8,709 bases of DNA, from assembly GCA_030523385.1 (NCBI GenBank), contig JAUNIV010000059.1, forward strand, positions 1 to 8,709, read 5' to 3'. This DNA is from Bacteroidales bacterium (GTDB lineage: Bacteria > Bacteroidota > Bacteroidia > Bacteroidales > Bacteroidaceae). Shown in pieces: positions 1-7,529 of this stretch (position 1 is its first letter; each line of letters opens with the position of its first letter). The translations under genes and the position numbers were made by a program. The notes below the pieces were generated by a model. The model did not search any database, was not told the DNA's origin, and saw only the letters and a program-made list of their open reading frames with translations.

Positions 1-534
1 CAGTATCATCATGTCTGTCATGAAGGACACATGATCTACATACCAAATATCCAGTTCGAATTTCTTTCTCCAGCTGATATCATTTCTTCCATTCACCTGT
101 GCCCATCCTGTGATGCCGGGACGTACTTCGTGCCTTCTTGCCTGTTCTTCACTATACAGAGGCAAATATTGCACCAATAGTGGACGAGGACCGATCAGCG
201 ACATATCTCCTTTCAGTACATTAAAGAGCTGTGGCAGTTCATCTATGGACATACTGCGGACAATCTTCCCTATGGACGTCATTCGCAAGTTGTCGGGTAA
301 TAACTTTCCATGTTGATCTTTCCGGTCATTCATGGTTTTAAATTTGATAATCTTAAATATCTTCCCGTCCTTTCCCGGACGTTCTTGCAAAAAGAATATG
401 CCCTCACGCCCATGGGTTATGGCAAGCAACAGGATGGTTAATAATAGCACCGGAGAACTCAATAATAATAGAAGAGCAGCTATCAGACAGTCCAGCGGAT
501 GTTTGAAATAACGAGTATATCTATTTTTTTTCAT
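1..534 (-). CDS. Initiating sugar transferase (PglC/WcaJ-like phosphoglycosyl transferase), 3' end cut by window
   Basis: This protein should transfer a sugar-1-phosphate from a UDP-sugar to undecaprenyl phosphate at the inner membrane, the first step of repeat-unit assembly. The 178 codons visible show the short, PglC-type architecture of the bacterial sugar transferase family (PF02397). There is one N-terminal hydrophobic membrane segment (about residues 15-40), then KFKTM (64-68), the catalytic Asp-Glu pair in DELPQ (D98, E99), GPRPLL (115-120) and PGITGWAQVNGRN (139-151). Family members are usually about 195-205 residues, so roughly 20-25 residues are missing past base 1. The ATG at 534-532 overlaps the stop of the upstream acetyltransferase (ATGA), which suggests translational coupling. 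The family is clear. The sugar is inferred from the neighbour: an N-acetylated amino sugar such as a bacillosamine-type or QuiNAc4NAc-type residue is likely but not proven. Confidence 0.93.
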   Translation of the reverse strand, partial: MKKNRYTRYFKHPLDCLIAALLLLLSSPVLLLTILLLAITHGREGIFFLQERPGKDGKIFKIIKFKTMNDRKDQHGKLLPDNLRMTSIGKIVRSMSIDELPQLFNVLKGDMSLIGPRPLLVQYLPLYSEEQARRHEVRPGITGWAQVNGRNDISWRKKFELDIWYVDHVSFMTDMMIL

Positions 535-1136
535 GGCTGTACATTCTTCTTTATCACTTTGCATGGTGAGCCATACGCCACCACTCCGTCGGGAATATCC
601 TTGCATACCACCGAACCCGATCCGATGATACTCCATTTCCCTATTTTGATTCCCGGGTTAACTACCGTTCCGGCGCCTACCCATGTTCCTTCCCCTACCT
701 GTACATTGCCGCATAATGTGGCATGTGGCGAGATATGTACATAGTCTTCCAACACACATTCATGGTCAATAGAGGCACCGGTATTAACGATGCAATGTCT
801 GCCTATACGACAGTCGCTTTGCAGTATGCTCCCTTGCATGACAACGCTGCCTTCGCCAATCTTGGCACGGTCAGAAACGATGGCACAGGTAGAGATAGCC
901 GTACCAAAGACCGAATTCTTTTGAGACAAGCGCTCAGCTATTTTCTTCCGGATACTATTGGAACCAATACTGACAAGTACCGGCGAGATTCGTGCTTGGC
1001 CACCGGAGAGAACGTGATGCCCCATCCATTCCTGTATATGCGGATTATCGTCTATGATGCCCGATAGTTCGATGCCATTTTCTTTCAGCACATCCATAAT
1101 CACTTTGGCGTGCCCGCCGGCTCCATATAAATACAT
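531..1136 (-). CDS. PglD/NeuD-family sugar O/N-acetyltransferase (left-handed beta-helix)
   Basis: This is a 201-residue acetyl-CoA-dependent acetyltransferase. The N-terminal part has the PglD_N nucleotide-sugar-binding fold: GAGGHAK at 5-11 and an Asp-Asp at 29-30 after a second strand. From about residue 85 the hexapeptide repeats of a left-handed beta-helix begin (AKIGEGSVV, CRIGRHCIV, VQVGEGTWVGAGTVV, IKIGKWSIIGSGSVV). ASIDHE at 121-126 contains the expected catalytic base H125, and VHISPHA follows at 133-139; as I recall, C. jejuni PglD uses the same residue numbers (H125, E126, H134). The likely reaction is N-acetylation of a 4-amino UDP-sugar, because the next gene encodes a PglC-like transferase; O-acetylation cannot be excluded. 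The gene starts 12 bases after the upstream GT4 stop and its TGA overlaps the next ATG. A DegT-type aminotransferase would be the expected partner and is not in the window. Confidence 0.93.
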   Translation of the reverse strand: MYLYGAGGHAKVIMDVLKENGIELSGIIDDNPHIQEWMGHHVLSGGQARISPVLVSIGSNSIRKKIAERLSQKNSVFGTAISTCAIVSDRAKIGEGSVVMQGSILQSDCRIGRHCIVNTGASIDHECVLEDYVHISPHATLCGNVQVGEGTWVGAGTVVNPGIKIGKWSIIGSGSVVCKDIPDGVVAYGSPCKVIKKNVQP

Positions 1137-1148
1137 AATGGTCAGTCT

Positions 1149-2303
1149 TTATTTTATAAGATTTGAAATTTGTTCTTGATATACATTTCCCAAAGCATCC
1201 CATAGCATCCGGCGGTCATACCTTTGAGCAATCCGGAGCCGGGCATTTTGAGCCAGTTGTTCTGTGAATCGGGGAGAAGAGATAAAATTCCGCATGGCCC
1301 GATACAGGCATTCGCTGTCGTGAGAAGGAATGATGACGCCATTTCTTCCGTCTTCAATAATCTCGTTGCACCCATTTATGTCCGTTACAATGCAGGGAAG
1401 TCCCATGGCTCCGGCTTGCAGTACCACATTGGGAAATCCTTCCCGATAACTGGGAAACACAAATGCATCTGCTGCCGCTAAAAAAGGTCGGATGTCCTCC
1501 TGCCATCCCATAAACTTTATTGCCGGATGCCTGTGTATGCATGCTTCTGTTTCCGGTGTTACCGGATCCAATTCACTCTCAAAGTTTCCCACCAGCCAGA
1601 GACGGCAGTTCCTGAATTCCTGTTGCAGGCGGACAAAAGCTGATACCAGTTCGTCGATACCTTTGTCATGCACCAGCCGTCCTACAAAGCAGAATACGAA
1701 ACAAGTATCATCGCGGTAGATTTTCGCTTTTTCCATCACTTCCGGTGTCCGGTCGAAGTAAGTAAGGTCAATTCCGTTGATGTTGCCGTTACCGATAAGG
1801 TGCAGTGCACGTTTGGTGATGTGAAAGTGTTCCAAATCTTTCTTCACACCATTCCCTTCCGGATTGATGTAGGTTGCACAGGCACAGGTCAGCCGGTCCG
1901 TTGCAATCAACAGCCGCTGTTTCCAGCCCGTAGTTGAGGGGAATATTAACCCCGTGAAGGTGTGAATCCTGACAGGAATCCGACACAATCGGGCCGCCAT
2001 CATGGCCAGTAACCCCGCTTTGGGTGTCAGTGAGTGGACTATCTGCGGTTTTTCTTTACGGAACAGGGCAATGAGCCTTATCAAAGCTATCAGGTCTTTC
2101 AACGGGGCAATGTGGCGTTCCATGGGTATGGCACAGGTCCGGACACCTTCTCTTTTCGCTACTTTCTCCAGTGCTTCTCCGGGTGATGACACGGCTAATA
2201 CTTCATAAGTTTCAGCCAACATCTTCAATTGCCCTTGCAGTAGCAGATCAAGCGAGAGCGGAATGGTGGATATACGTATTACTTTGGGCTTCATATTAAT
2301 CAT
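1149..2303 (-). CDS. Glycosyltransferase family 4 (GT-B fold)
   Basis: A 384-residue cytoplasmic retaining glycosyltransferase that should add one sugar from an NDP-sugar to the growing lipid-linked repeat unit. The N-terminal acceptor half includes VHSLTPKAGLLA at 89-100. The C-terminal donor half (Glycos_transf_1) shows FVGRLVHDKG (206-215), a glycan-loop region GNINGID (173-179), and SYREGFPNVVLQAGAMGLP (285-303). That last stretch is the E-x7-E donor-binding motif with the second Glu replaced by Gln (E288, Q296; codon CAA), which may be normal for this Bacteroidetes subgroup. The closest types I recall are CapM-like proteins of Bacteroides capsule loci. The start is either this ATG or the ATG three codons later (MKPK); both fit. 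It lies 27 bases after the polymerase gene and 12 bases before the acetyltransferase. Donor and acceptor cannot be read from the sequence. Confidence 0.93.
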   Translation of the reverse strand: MINMKPKVIRISTIPLSLDLLLQGQLKMLAETYEVLAVSSPGEALEKVAKREGVRTCAIPMERHIAPLKDLIALIRLIALFRKEKPQIVHSLTPKAGLLAMMAARLCRIPVRIHTFTGLIFPSTTGWKQRLLIATDRLTCACATYINPEGNGVKKDLEHFHITKRALHLIGNGNINGIDLTYFDRTPEVMEKAKIYRDDTCFVFCFVGRLVHDKGIDELVSAFVRLQQEFRNCRLWLVGNFESELDPVTPETEACIHRHPAIKFMGWQEDIRPFLAAADAFVFPSYREGFPNVVLQAGAMGLPCIVTDINGCNEIIEDGRNGVIIPSHDSECLYRAMRNFISSPRFTEQLAQNARLRIAQRYDRRMLWDALGNVYQEQISNLIK

Positions 2304-2330
2304 GTAAAGAAAAGTAGGCTGCTATCCTTC

Positions 2331-3440
2331 TTACTTCCAAATGTTAAAATAGAAAGCAAATGCATAAAACGCCAAGAGAGCATATCCCAGCATCTTCTCA
2401 TGATTTATCCAGAAACGCTCTTTCATGAACGGATAAATGAGTACGATCGGCATGATAAACCATGAAAGCTGTGCAAAACGGTTGGAGTAAGCTGCACGGA
2501 TTACGAACACCCAAAAAGCATTTGTCACTAAGAAAGTATTGTATATCCAATGATAATACTCATCCTTGAAGTTTCGTCGGAAAATAAAATAATAACCTAC
2601 TGCCACACCCATACTATTGTATAACAGAAAATCCCAACGAAATATCATACTCATCTGGATTATCTCACCAATCATGTTATCACCTGTCAGATAACCGGAG
2701 AAACGTTCATCCCCAGCCATCAGGTTCAGTCCGGCCAAATAAGCTTGGATACGTCCTCCTATGGCATACGATACACACACACAGGCCACCCATCCCGCAA
2801 GATACCAATAGCTGTTTTTGATAAACCAAGCCAATACTCCTGCTCCAATCATCAGATAGATAGAGTTGTGGATACCAGCTGCCAACACGCACAGCCCGAT
2901 CATGACAGGCCACCGGTTGACATACGTCATGGCAAGGATGAACAACGAGGCTCCCATACCGTTTCGGATGCCGTTTACGCCATAACTCCAAAAGGTGAAC
3001 ATGCTGAGTATAACCAAAAAAGGAATATAGTAATACCCTTTGAAGATGCGCAACATCGCCAGCCAAAGCGAGCCTATATAAACAGTGGCACACAACAGGA
3101 AAAACAAGTGAATGTTGCTGTATTTAGCGAACCATTGCATCAGGTTACTAAACAGCCATTCCCCTTCCCATACCCAAACAAACGGTTCGTGAGAGTGTTG
3201 AATCTCATAAAATCCTTTGGCATAGTTTACCGTGTCACCAAAAAAAACGCTAACAGGACGCAATCCCATATAAAGGATTAGCAGCACGGTGAAAAGGATG
3301 CCCCATACGGCATTGAGCGATACAGTATCTTTTTTCAGAATGCTACCCGTATGACACTGCCAAAAGGCAACCAGCACCATGCACAATATGGTTATGTCAA
3401 AATAATGCGTATATTCGTATATAGGTATAAAGTCTATCAT
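2331..3440 (-). CDS. EpsG-family polysaccharide polymerase (Wzy-like integral membrane protein)
   Basis: A 369-residue polytopic membrane protein, very rich in aromatic and aliphatic residues, with roughly ten predicted membrane spans (for example about 15-28, 43-61, 110-131, 138-155, 160-175, 178-206, 210-228, 270-288, 300-316, 322-338 and 350-366). It fits the EpsG family (PF14897): D69 and Y73 in DTVNY after the second span, NGIRNGMGASLF (156-167), GIHNSIYL (189-196) and SNRFAQLSWF (319-328) correspond to the conserved Arg, His and Asn-Arg segments I recall for EpsG. Such proteins serve as the Wzy polymerase, joining flipped repeat units in the periplasm. It is the only polytopic protein in the window, so the Wzx flippase must be elsewhere. 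The annotation as polymerase is by family; activity could differ. Gaps to its neighbours are 36 bases upstream and 27 bases downstream. Confidence 0.88.
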   Translation of the reverse strand: MIDFIPIYEYTHYFDITILCMVLVAFWQCHTGSILKKDTVSLNAVWGILFTVLLILYMGLRPVSVFFGDTVNYAKGFYEIQHSHEPFVWVWEGEWLFSNLMQWFAKYSNIHLFFLLCATVYIGSLWLAMLRIFKGYYYIPFLVILSMFTFWSYGVNGIRNGMGASLFILAMTYVNRWPVMIGLCVLAAGIHNSIYLMIGAGVLAWFIKNSYWYLAGWVACVCVSYAIGGRIQAYLAGLNLMAGDERFSGYLTGDNMIGEIIQMSMIFRWDFLLYNSMGVAVGYYFIFRRNFKDEYYHWIYNTFLVTNAFWVFVIRAAYSNRFAQLSWFIMPIVLIYPFMKERFWINHEKMLGYALLAFYAFAFYFNIWK

Positions 3441-3476
3441 ATTTCGTTGAAAATACTAAAATTCACTTATTAGTTT

Positions 3477-4520
3477 TTATTTAGTCTTGGCAATATGAAA
3501 GGAATGAAAAAAACATTGGTATCCCCATTCATATATACGTATGAGATATGGAGTCGAAAAAATGAATCGGAGTATCGTTCCCATTTTTCCAGTATTCCTC
3601 AGTGGAAGTACATTCATATTTTGTAATTGTTTTTTCATCCGGCAAAACTCCGAAATCGAATAGTCAGAAGACAATACACGGCTCATAAAAGGGATAAACT
3701 GGCTTTCAAGGAGGCAGCGTAAGCCTTGAAATAATCTCGGATCGGAACACTTACAGATTTGGGTCTGTTGGGAGAATTCTCTAATAAGGATAAGATAAGA
3801 TTCTATTGCTTTCCTAATGAATTTTTTATCACGCCGATGAATGGCAGATCCCGTATGCATATCATATCGATACAGGCAGGATGATACTTTTCTAATTTTA
3901 GGGTTCTTCAAATAAACATGTAGGCAAAACAGCACATCTTCAGCTATCACTAGACCTGGAGTAAAAGACAGATGGTGCATACATAGGAAAGAACGCTTGA
4001 ACCAGTTGTTGACAATGAGTATAGACATACGTGCAATTCTCAAAAGTTCCAGTCCGCACATTTCATAATATACCTTACCTTCTACACGATTGTTTTCTAT
4101 AAAATTACGTTTTGTCTTTTCGTCCAAAGTGATGGAAGAAAAAGACAAAATGTCTAAAGACACATCCAAATGGTTATCTGCCAAATAGCGGAATCCTCCA
4201 GGAATCAAGTAATCATCGGCATCCACGAAGCAAACATACTCTCCGACAGCCTTCTCCATTCCTTTGTTGCGGGTATATGCTACGCCCTTGTTTTCATGAG
4301 AGAAGACTTTTATTATATCCGGAAATCGGGAACAGTAATTTGAACAGATCGCAAGTGAACTGTCTGTAGAACCGTCATTGACGAGGATAATCTCATATTC
4401 TCCACTATGCAATCCCTGTGCAAGCAAAGAATCCACGCAACGCTCAAGGAACATGGCTGCATTATAAACGGGAACGATGATGGACAATAATACCTTGGAA
4501 TGTTTTTCTGTATTCATCAT
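3477..4520 (-). CDS. Glycosyltransferase family 2 (GT-A fold), AT-rich gene
   Basis: A 347-residue inverting glycosyltransferase of the common capsule GT2 type. SIIVPVYNA (13-21) opens the GT-A fold, VNDGSTDSS (47-55) is the nucleotide-binding Asp, ENKGVAYTRNKGM (76-88) follows, and FVDADDY (98-104) holds the metal-binding DxD. A possible catalytic Glu-Asp lies in GLVIAEDVLF (189-198), and MHTGSAIHRRDKKF (221-234) matches the downstream segment that is frequent in this family. The last 110 residues are less conserved and carry a basic, partly hydrophobic tail. Two adjacent ATGs (4520 and 4517) can serve as start. The gene follows the GT4 gene by 9 bases. Sampled lines have about 30-43% GC (18/60 at 3781, 19/60 at 4081, 26/60 at 4381), lower than the upstream genes, which suggests separate acquisition. 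Donor sugar unknown. Confidence 0.93.
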   Translation of the reverse strand: MMNTEKHSKVLLSIIVPVYNAAMFLERCVDSLLAQGLHSGEYEIILVNDGSTDSSLAICSNYCSRFPDIIKVFSHENKGVAYTRNKGMEKAVGEYVCFVDADDYLIPGGFRYLADNHLDVSLDILSFSSITLDEKTKRNFIENNRVEGKVYYEMCGLELLRIARMSILIVNNWFKRSFLCMHHLSFTPGLVIAEDVLFCLHVYLKNPKIRKVSSCLYRYDMHTGSAIHRRDKKFIRKAIESYLILIREFSQQTQICKCSDPRLFQGLRCLLESQFIPFMSRVLSSDYSISEFCRMKKQLQNMNVLPLRNTGKMGTILRFIFSTPYLIRIYEWGYQCFFHSFHIAKTK

Positions 4521-4529
4521 AAAACAAGA

Positions 4530-5627
4530 TCAGTATTTTAGTTTAAAACATTGATTATATATCTTTTCATACCTTTCGGCCATATCCTTTATGTCATATT
4601 GCAAAGCCCGTTCCCGACATCGAGTAGCCACTTGCTTATACAACTCGTCATCTTCGCAAACCTGCCTGATGAGTGTTGCCAACCGTCGGTCATCCTCATG
4701 CGGAAAAAGCAAAGCAGCCTTTCCGGCTATTTCCCTTAGCCCATCCACATCACTGGCAATAAAAGGTTTCCCGGAACACATCCCCTCGATTGCAGAAAGC
4801 GGCATTCCCTCGTAATGAGAGGAAAGTACTGTTACATCAGTTGTCGCCAATAACGAAGGAATATCCGAACGGTTTCCTAAGAATACGATTCTGTTGTTCA
4901 ATCCCATTTCCGATGCTAACTCTTCGCAATCCGCACGGCATTCCCCATCACCCGCTAACCACAATCGGTAGTCATCAGGCAGCAGTTGCATGGCACGTAT
5001 CAATGTAGGTTGGTCTTTCTGTTTGCGGAAAGCACCGACCATGATAATAATATACTTGGCATCAAATCTGTTTCGGATTGTATTATCGGGCAATGCCTCA
5101 AAAAAACGTTGTAAGTCTATTCCATTAGGAATGACATGCATTCTTTGAAACAGGCGTGCATCATCCAATGCTTTTGCCAGGTTTTGTTTGGCTTCATTGC
5201 TCACGCAAATGATATGACGATATTTACCATACATCCATCGGTCTATCCCACGATACCATTTCCATGCGCGGCGACGGTTGGAAGTGTTATGTTCTGTGGT
5301 CACAAGCACATGGGTAGGAGACTGATATGCCAAAGTTGTAAACAACTGACACGATGTATTGTGTGTGTGCACAATGTCAAACGGACGTTTCAGAAATCTT
5401 TTTAACTGGAATATATGCAGTGGATTATACATATTCCGGAAGCCCTTTCCCAACGCATGAATAGCAATACCTTGCCGTTCCAATTGTTCGTAGAAAGGAG
5501 TACGCGTTCCATCAAAAAGAAGTAGTTCTACCTGATGTCCCTGTCTTTGCAAGCGTGGTAGGAGATCAACCAGTAGACGTTCGGCCCCTCCGGTGCGGAG
5601 GGAAGTAATGATATGCAGAATCTTCAT
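4530..5627 (-). CDS. Glycosyltransferase family 4 (GT-B fold), 365 residues
   Basis: A cytoplasmic retaining glycosyltransferase. The N-terminal Glyco_transf_4 half has KILHIITSLRTGGAERLL (2-19) with the Gly-Gly-Ala-Glu acceptor loop, then IVHTHNT (85-91) and TTEHNT (110-115). The C-terminal Glycos_transf_1 half has VIPNGID (165-171), MVGAFRKQKDQ (196-206), LAGDGE (224-229) and a complete E-x7-E motif, E273 and E281, in HYEGMPLSAIEGM. The reading frame is open 60 codons further upstream to 5807, but that part lies wholly inside the preceding GT2 gene and does not resemble a GT4 N terminus. The ATG at 5627-5625 gives the standard MKILHI start and overlaps the upstream TAA by one base (TAATG), so I chose it. 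The gene would be translationally coupled to the GT2 before it. Donor and acceptor are not known. Confidence 0.94.
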   Translation of the reverse strand: MKILHIITSLRTGGAERLLVDLLPRLQRQGHQVELLLFDGTRTPFYEQLERQGIAIHALGKGFRNMYNPLHIFQLKRFLKRPFDIVHTHNTSCQLFTTLAYQSPTHVLVTTEHNTSNRRRAWKWYRGIDRWMYGKYRHIICVSNEAKQNLAKALDDARLFQRMHVIPNGIDLQRFFEALPDNTIRNRFDAKYIIIMVGAFRKQKDQPTLIRAMQLLPDDYRLWLAGDGECRADCEELASEMGLNNRIVFLGNRSDIPSLLATTDVTVLSSHYEGMPLSAIEGMCSGKPFIASDVDGLREIAGKAALLFPHEDDRRLATLIRQVCEDDELYKQVATRCRERALQYDIKDMAERYEKIYNQCFKLKY

Positions 5628-6601
5628 TATTTTAACACATAGTTTCGGATATTCTTGTAAACAGTGGAATGCACGAACGACCAACCATCTTTCCACCCTT
5701 TTAGGTACAAGGGAATCATGCTGTATTTCCTCATTACGACGGCCGCCCCACACGCTACAAATAATAGCCACAGGGTTTTCAATGCAAAGCCTATCACAGC
5801 ACTCCATTGCTCAATAGCGGTAGTGTTGCCCGGATGGAAACAAGTTCGGCACCAGATGATAAACGAGGCTTTCGTGCGGATATACATCCGTTGGGGACTT
5901 TTCCTGAATGCACTGCTTGAAGAGCCACCGTCAAGATTTTCTACATCCGAATCGTAAAGGATTCCTAAACGAAATCCATTCCTGTACAATTTATAAAAGC
6001 TAAGTACATCTTCCCCATAAGGAAACCCTAACTCATCCAACCATAATTCATCTTTCAAATGCAATTGGTGATATACACTCTTTCGCCATAAAGAAGCCGG
6101 CCCGGCGCAACTCTGCGACCAATAGAACGAATGGACAGGGCTATTATTATAAGAAAACGATCCGTTGCGATGTATCTTAAAAGCCCATGTGTGGCTATAG
6201 TGGGGAAACACCAGATTGGTGACCGCCGCATATATCTTTGCTTTCACACTCATTTCGTGATTTTTGAACGTATCTGCCCCCACGCAATCAGCTCCATGCT
6301 CTTCCATCGCTTTCAACATCCGTTCCGCGCTGTCTGGAGCCAGCCTCACATCATCATCCAGCATCAGGATGCAGTCGCTTGTAATTTCATCGTAAGGAAG
6401 GATACGCTGCGCCATCATTCCTTTCTTCACCCACACATATTCCTCGCGCCCCACGGTAAAATCTGGACGGGGGTATCCTTTGGCAATATATACGATTACC
6501 TTTTCCGGCTGTATGGTTTGCCGGGTGATGGAAAGGAGTTCTTCACGGAATTTCCATCCGCTTGTCCCCAATGTACGTATGGCAACGGAATAAGTTAGCA
6601 T
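5627..6601 (-). CDS. Glycosyltransferase family 2 with C-terminal membrane-associated segment
   Basis: A 324-residue GT2-type glycosyltransferase. It begins with SVAIRTLGTSGWKFRE (5-20), a variant of the GT-A first strand, followed by SITRQTIQPEKVIVYI (24-39). The metal-binding triad is in ILMLDDDVRL (78-87; D82-D84). SCAGPASLWRKSVY (164-177) and GEDVLSFYKLYRNGFRLG (196-213) match the acceptor-side and catalytic-base segments of this group. A hydrophobic stretch at about 266-290 followed by basic residues suggests membrane attachment of the C terminus. The usual nucleotide-binding DDGS is not obvious here, so this is a divergent GT2. The ATG lies inside the 3' end of the preceding GT2 gene (7-base overlap, 6595-6601), and its stop overlaps the next start by one base. 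It probably adds one sugar of the repeat unit; which one is not known. Confidence 0.9.
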   Translation of the reverse strand: MLTYSVAIRTLGTSGWKFREELLSITRQTIQPEKVIVYIAKGYPRPDFTVGREEYVWVKKGMMAQRILPYDEITSDCILMLDDDVRLAPDSAERMLKAMEEHGADCVGADTFKNHEMSVKAKIYAAVTNLVFPHYSHTWAFKIHRNGSFSYNNSPVHSFYWSQSCAGPASLWRKSVYHQLHLKDELWLDELGFPYGEDVLSFYKLYRNGFRLGILYDSDVENLDGGSSSSAFRKSPQRMYIRTKASFIIWCRTCFHPGNTTAIEQWSAVIGFALKTLWLLFVACGAAVVMRKYSMIPLYLKGWKDGWSFVHSTVYKNIRNYVLK

Positions 6602-7482
6602 CCTTTATGTTTAATATAGCAAGACAAAAGCCATCCTGGCAATACTGCAAAAAGGGTAAGAGCCTTGCAGGGCGACTGTCTCAGCCAATCTTTGTCCTGT
6701 GCGATGATACAACTGGATACATAGTGTATCGCACAACGCACTTTGTTGGCAAAGGTATTATGTTTCAACTTCATTTCCAGCCTGCGCATTTTGGCAAAGC
6801 TGCGCGGACTGTCCATGTATTGCCGGAATATGTTTCGAGACATACTGCCGTTCTCTTGGTATTCCACGAAACAAAGGTTTTCGTTCAGCACCAGCAACGG
6901 GTATTCGTCGCACACCTGGAGTAACATATATACCGGATTGAAGTTCTTTTCGCCGGGAAATCCCGTCTGCGGGGCTACTTTGCGCATCAGGTCCGTACGC
7001 ATCGCCTGTTTGGCGTCGCCCCGATGTATGCGCTTCGTATAAAAGTCAAGATAATAACACGTTTCCAGTCCATCGGGAAATTTCCCGCCTATCGGTTGAT
7101 GGCTATCCGAATAATAATCCAGTCCGATGATACCCGCATATTTCTCGCTTCCGCGCTCCCGCCAGGTCCGCACAATCAGCTCCACGGCATTGTCCGGCAT
7201 GTAGTCGTCACTGTCTATACATACGTTCAATTCCGTCCGTATGTGGGCGTATGCCGCGTTATATCCTGTATAAAGTCCGCCGTTCTCCTTGTAGATATAA
7301 TGAATCGGAATCCGGTTTTCACGGATGAATCCCTGCACTAATTCGCGGGTGTTGTCCGTAGAACCGTCGTCAACGACCAGCCATTCAAAATCCTTGCAAG
7401 TCTGACGGCACAGGCTTTGGTAAGTACGTGCCAACGTATGGGCACGGTTGTAAGTAGGTGTAAATACAGTCAGCGTTCTCAT
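6595..7482 (-). CDS. Glycosyltransferase family 2 (GT-A fold), first gene of the operon
   Basis: A 295-residue GT2 glycosyltransferase. FTPTYNRAHTLARTYQSL (7-24) opens the GT-A fold, VVDDGSTDNT (36-45) is the nucleotide-binding motif, YKENGGLYTGYNAA (64-77) follows, and CIDSDDYMPD (88-97) gives the DxDD metal site. FPGEKNF (175-181) and the later LCFVEYQENGSMSRNI (204-219) resemble a subgroup I recall from Bacteroides capsule loci. A hydrophobic C-terminal stretch (about 272-290) ends in basic residues and may contact the membrane. It is the most upstream clear polysaccharide gene, 47 bases after the small broken gene at 7860-7530. I see no good Bacteroides promoter in that gap, so it may be read from a promoter above the small gene. 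Sampled GC is about 50% (30/60 at 7201), higher than in the middle of the operon. Confidence 0.94.
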   Translation of the reverse strand: MRTLTVFTPTYNRAHTLARTYQSLCRQTCKDFEWLVVDDGSTDNTRELVQGFIRENRIPIHYIYKENGGLYTGYNAAYAHIRTELNVCIDSDDYMPDNAVELIVRTWRERGSEKYAGIIGLDYYSDSHQPIGGKFPDGLETCYYLDFYTKRIHRGDAKQAMRTDLMRKVAPQTGFPGEKNFNPVYMLLQVCDEYPLLVLNENLCFVEYQENGSMSRNIFRQYMDSPRSFAKMRRLEMKLKHNTFANKVRCAIHYVSSCIIAQDKDWLRQSPCKALTLFAVLPGWLLSCYIKHKGC

Positions 7483-7529
7483 TGCATTATCAATACATAA
7501 ATTGCATGTTTATAATAACATCCGCACGC
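7483..7529. other. Short intergenic gap ahead of the glycosyltransferase operon
   Basis: This 47-base AT-rich gap separates the small broken gene from the first glycosyltransferase. On the + strand the heptamer ATTGCAT occurs at 7481-7487 (overlapping the GT2 start codon) and again at 7501-7507, exactly 20 bases apart, about two helical turns. I found no TTTG / TAnnTTTG promoter pair, terminator hairpin or long inverted repeats here. It may simply be an intra-operon spacer. Confidence 0.4.

Noticed and set aside
2745..3281. A 178-residue plus-strand frame opposite the polymerase gene
   Set aside because: Its composition (His, Gln, Ser, Pro) is that of a mirror of a hydrophobic membrane protein, with no recognisable motif.
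5628..5807. Open frame upstream of the GT4 start that would add 60 residues
   Set aside because: It lies wholly within the preceding GT2 gene, has no GT4-like sequence, and the ATG at 5627 gives the standard MKILHI beginning with a stop/start overlap.
6131..6598. A 155-residue plus-strand frame opposite a GT2 gene
   Set aside because: It is antisense to a gene with clear GT2 motifs and shows no domain of its own.
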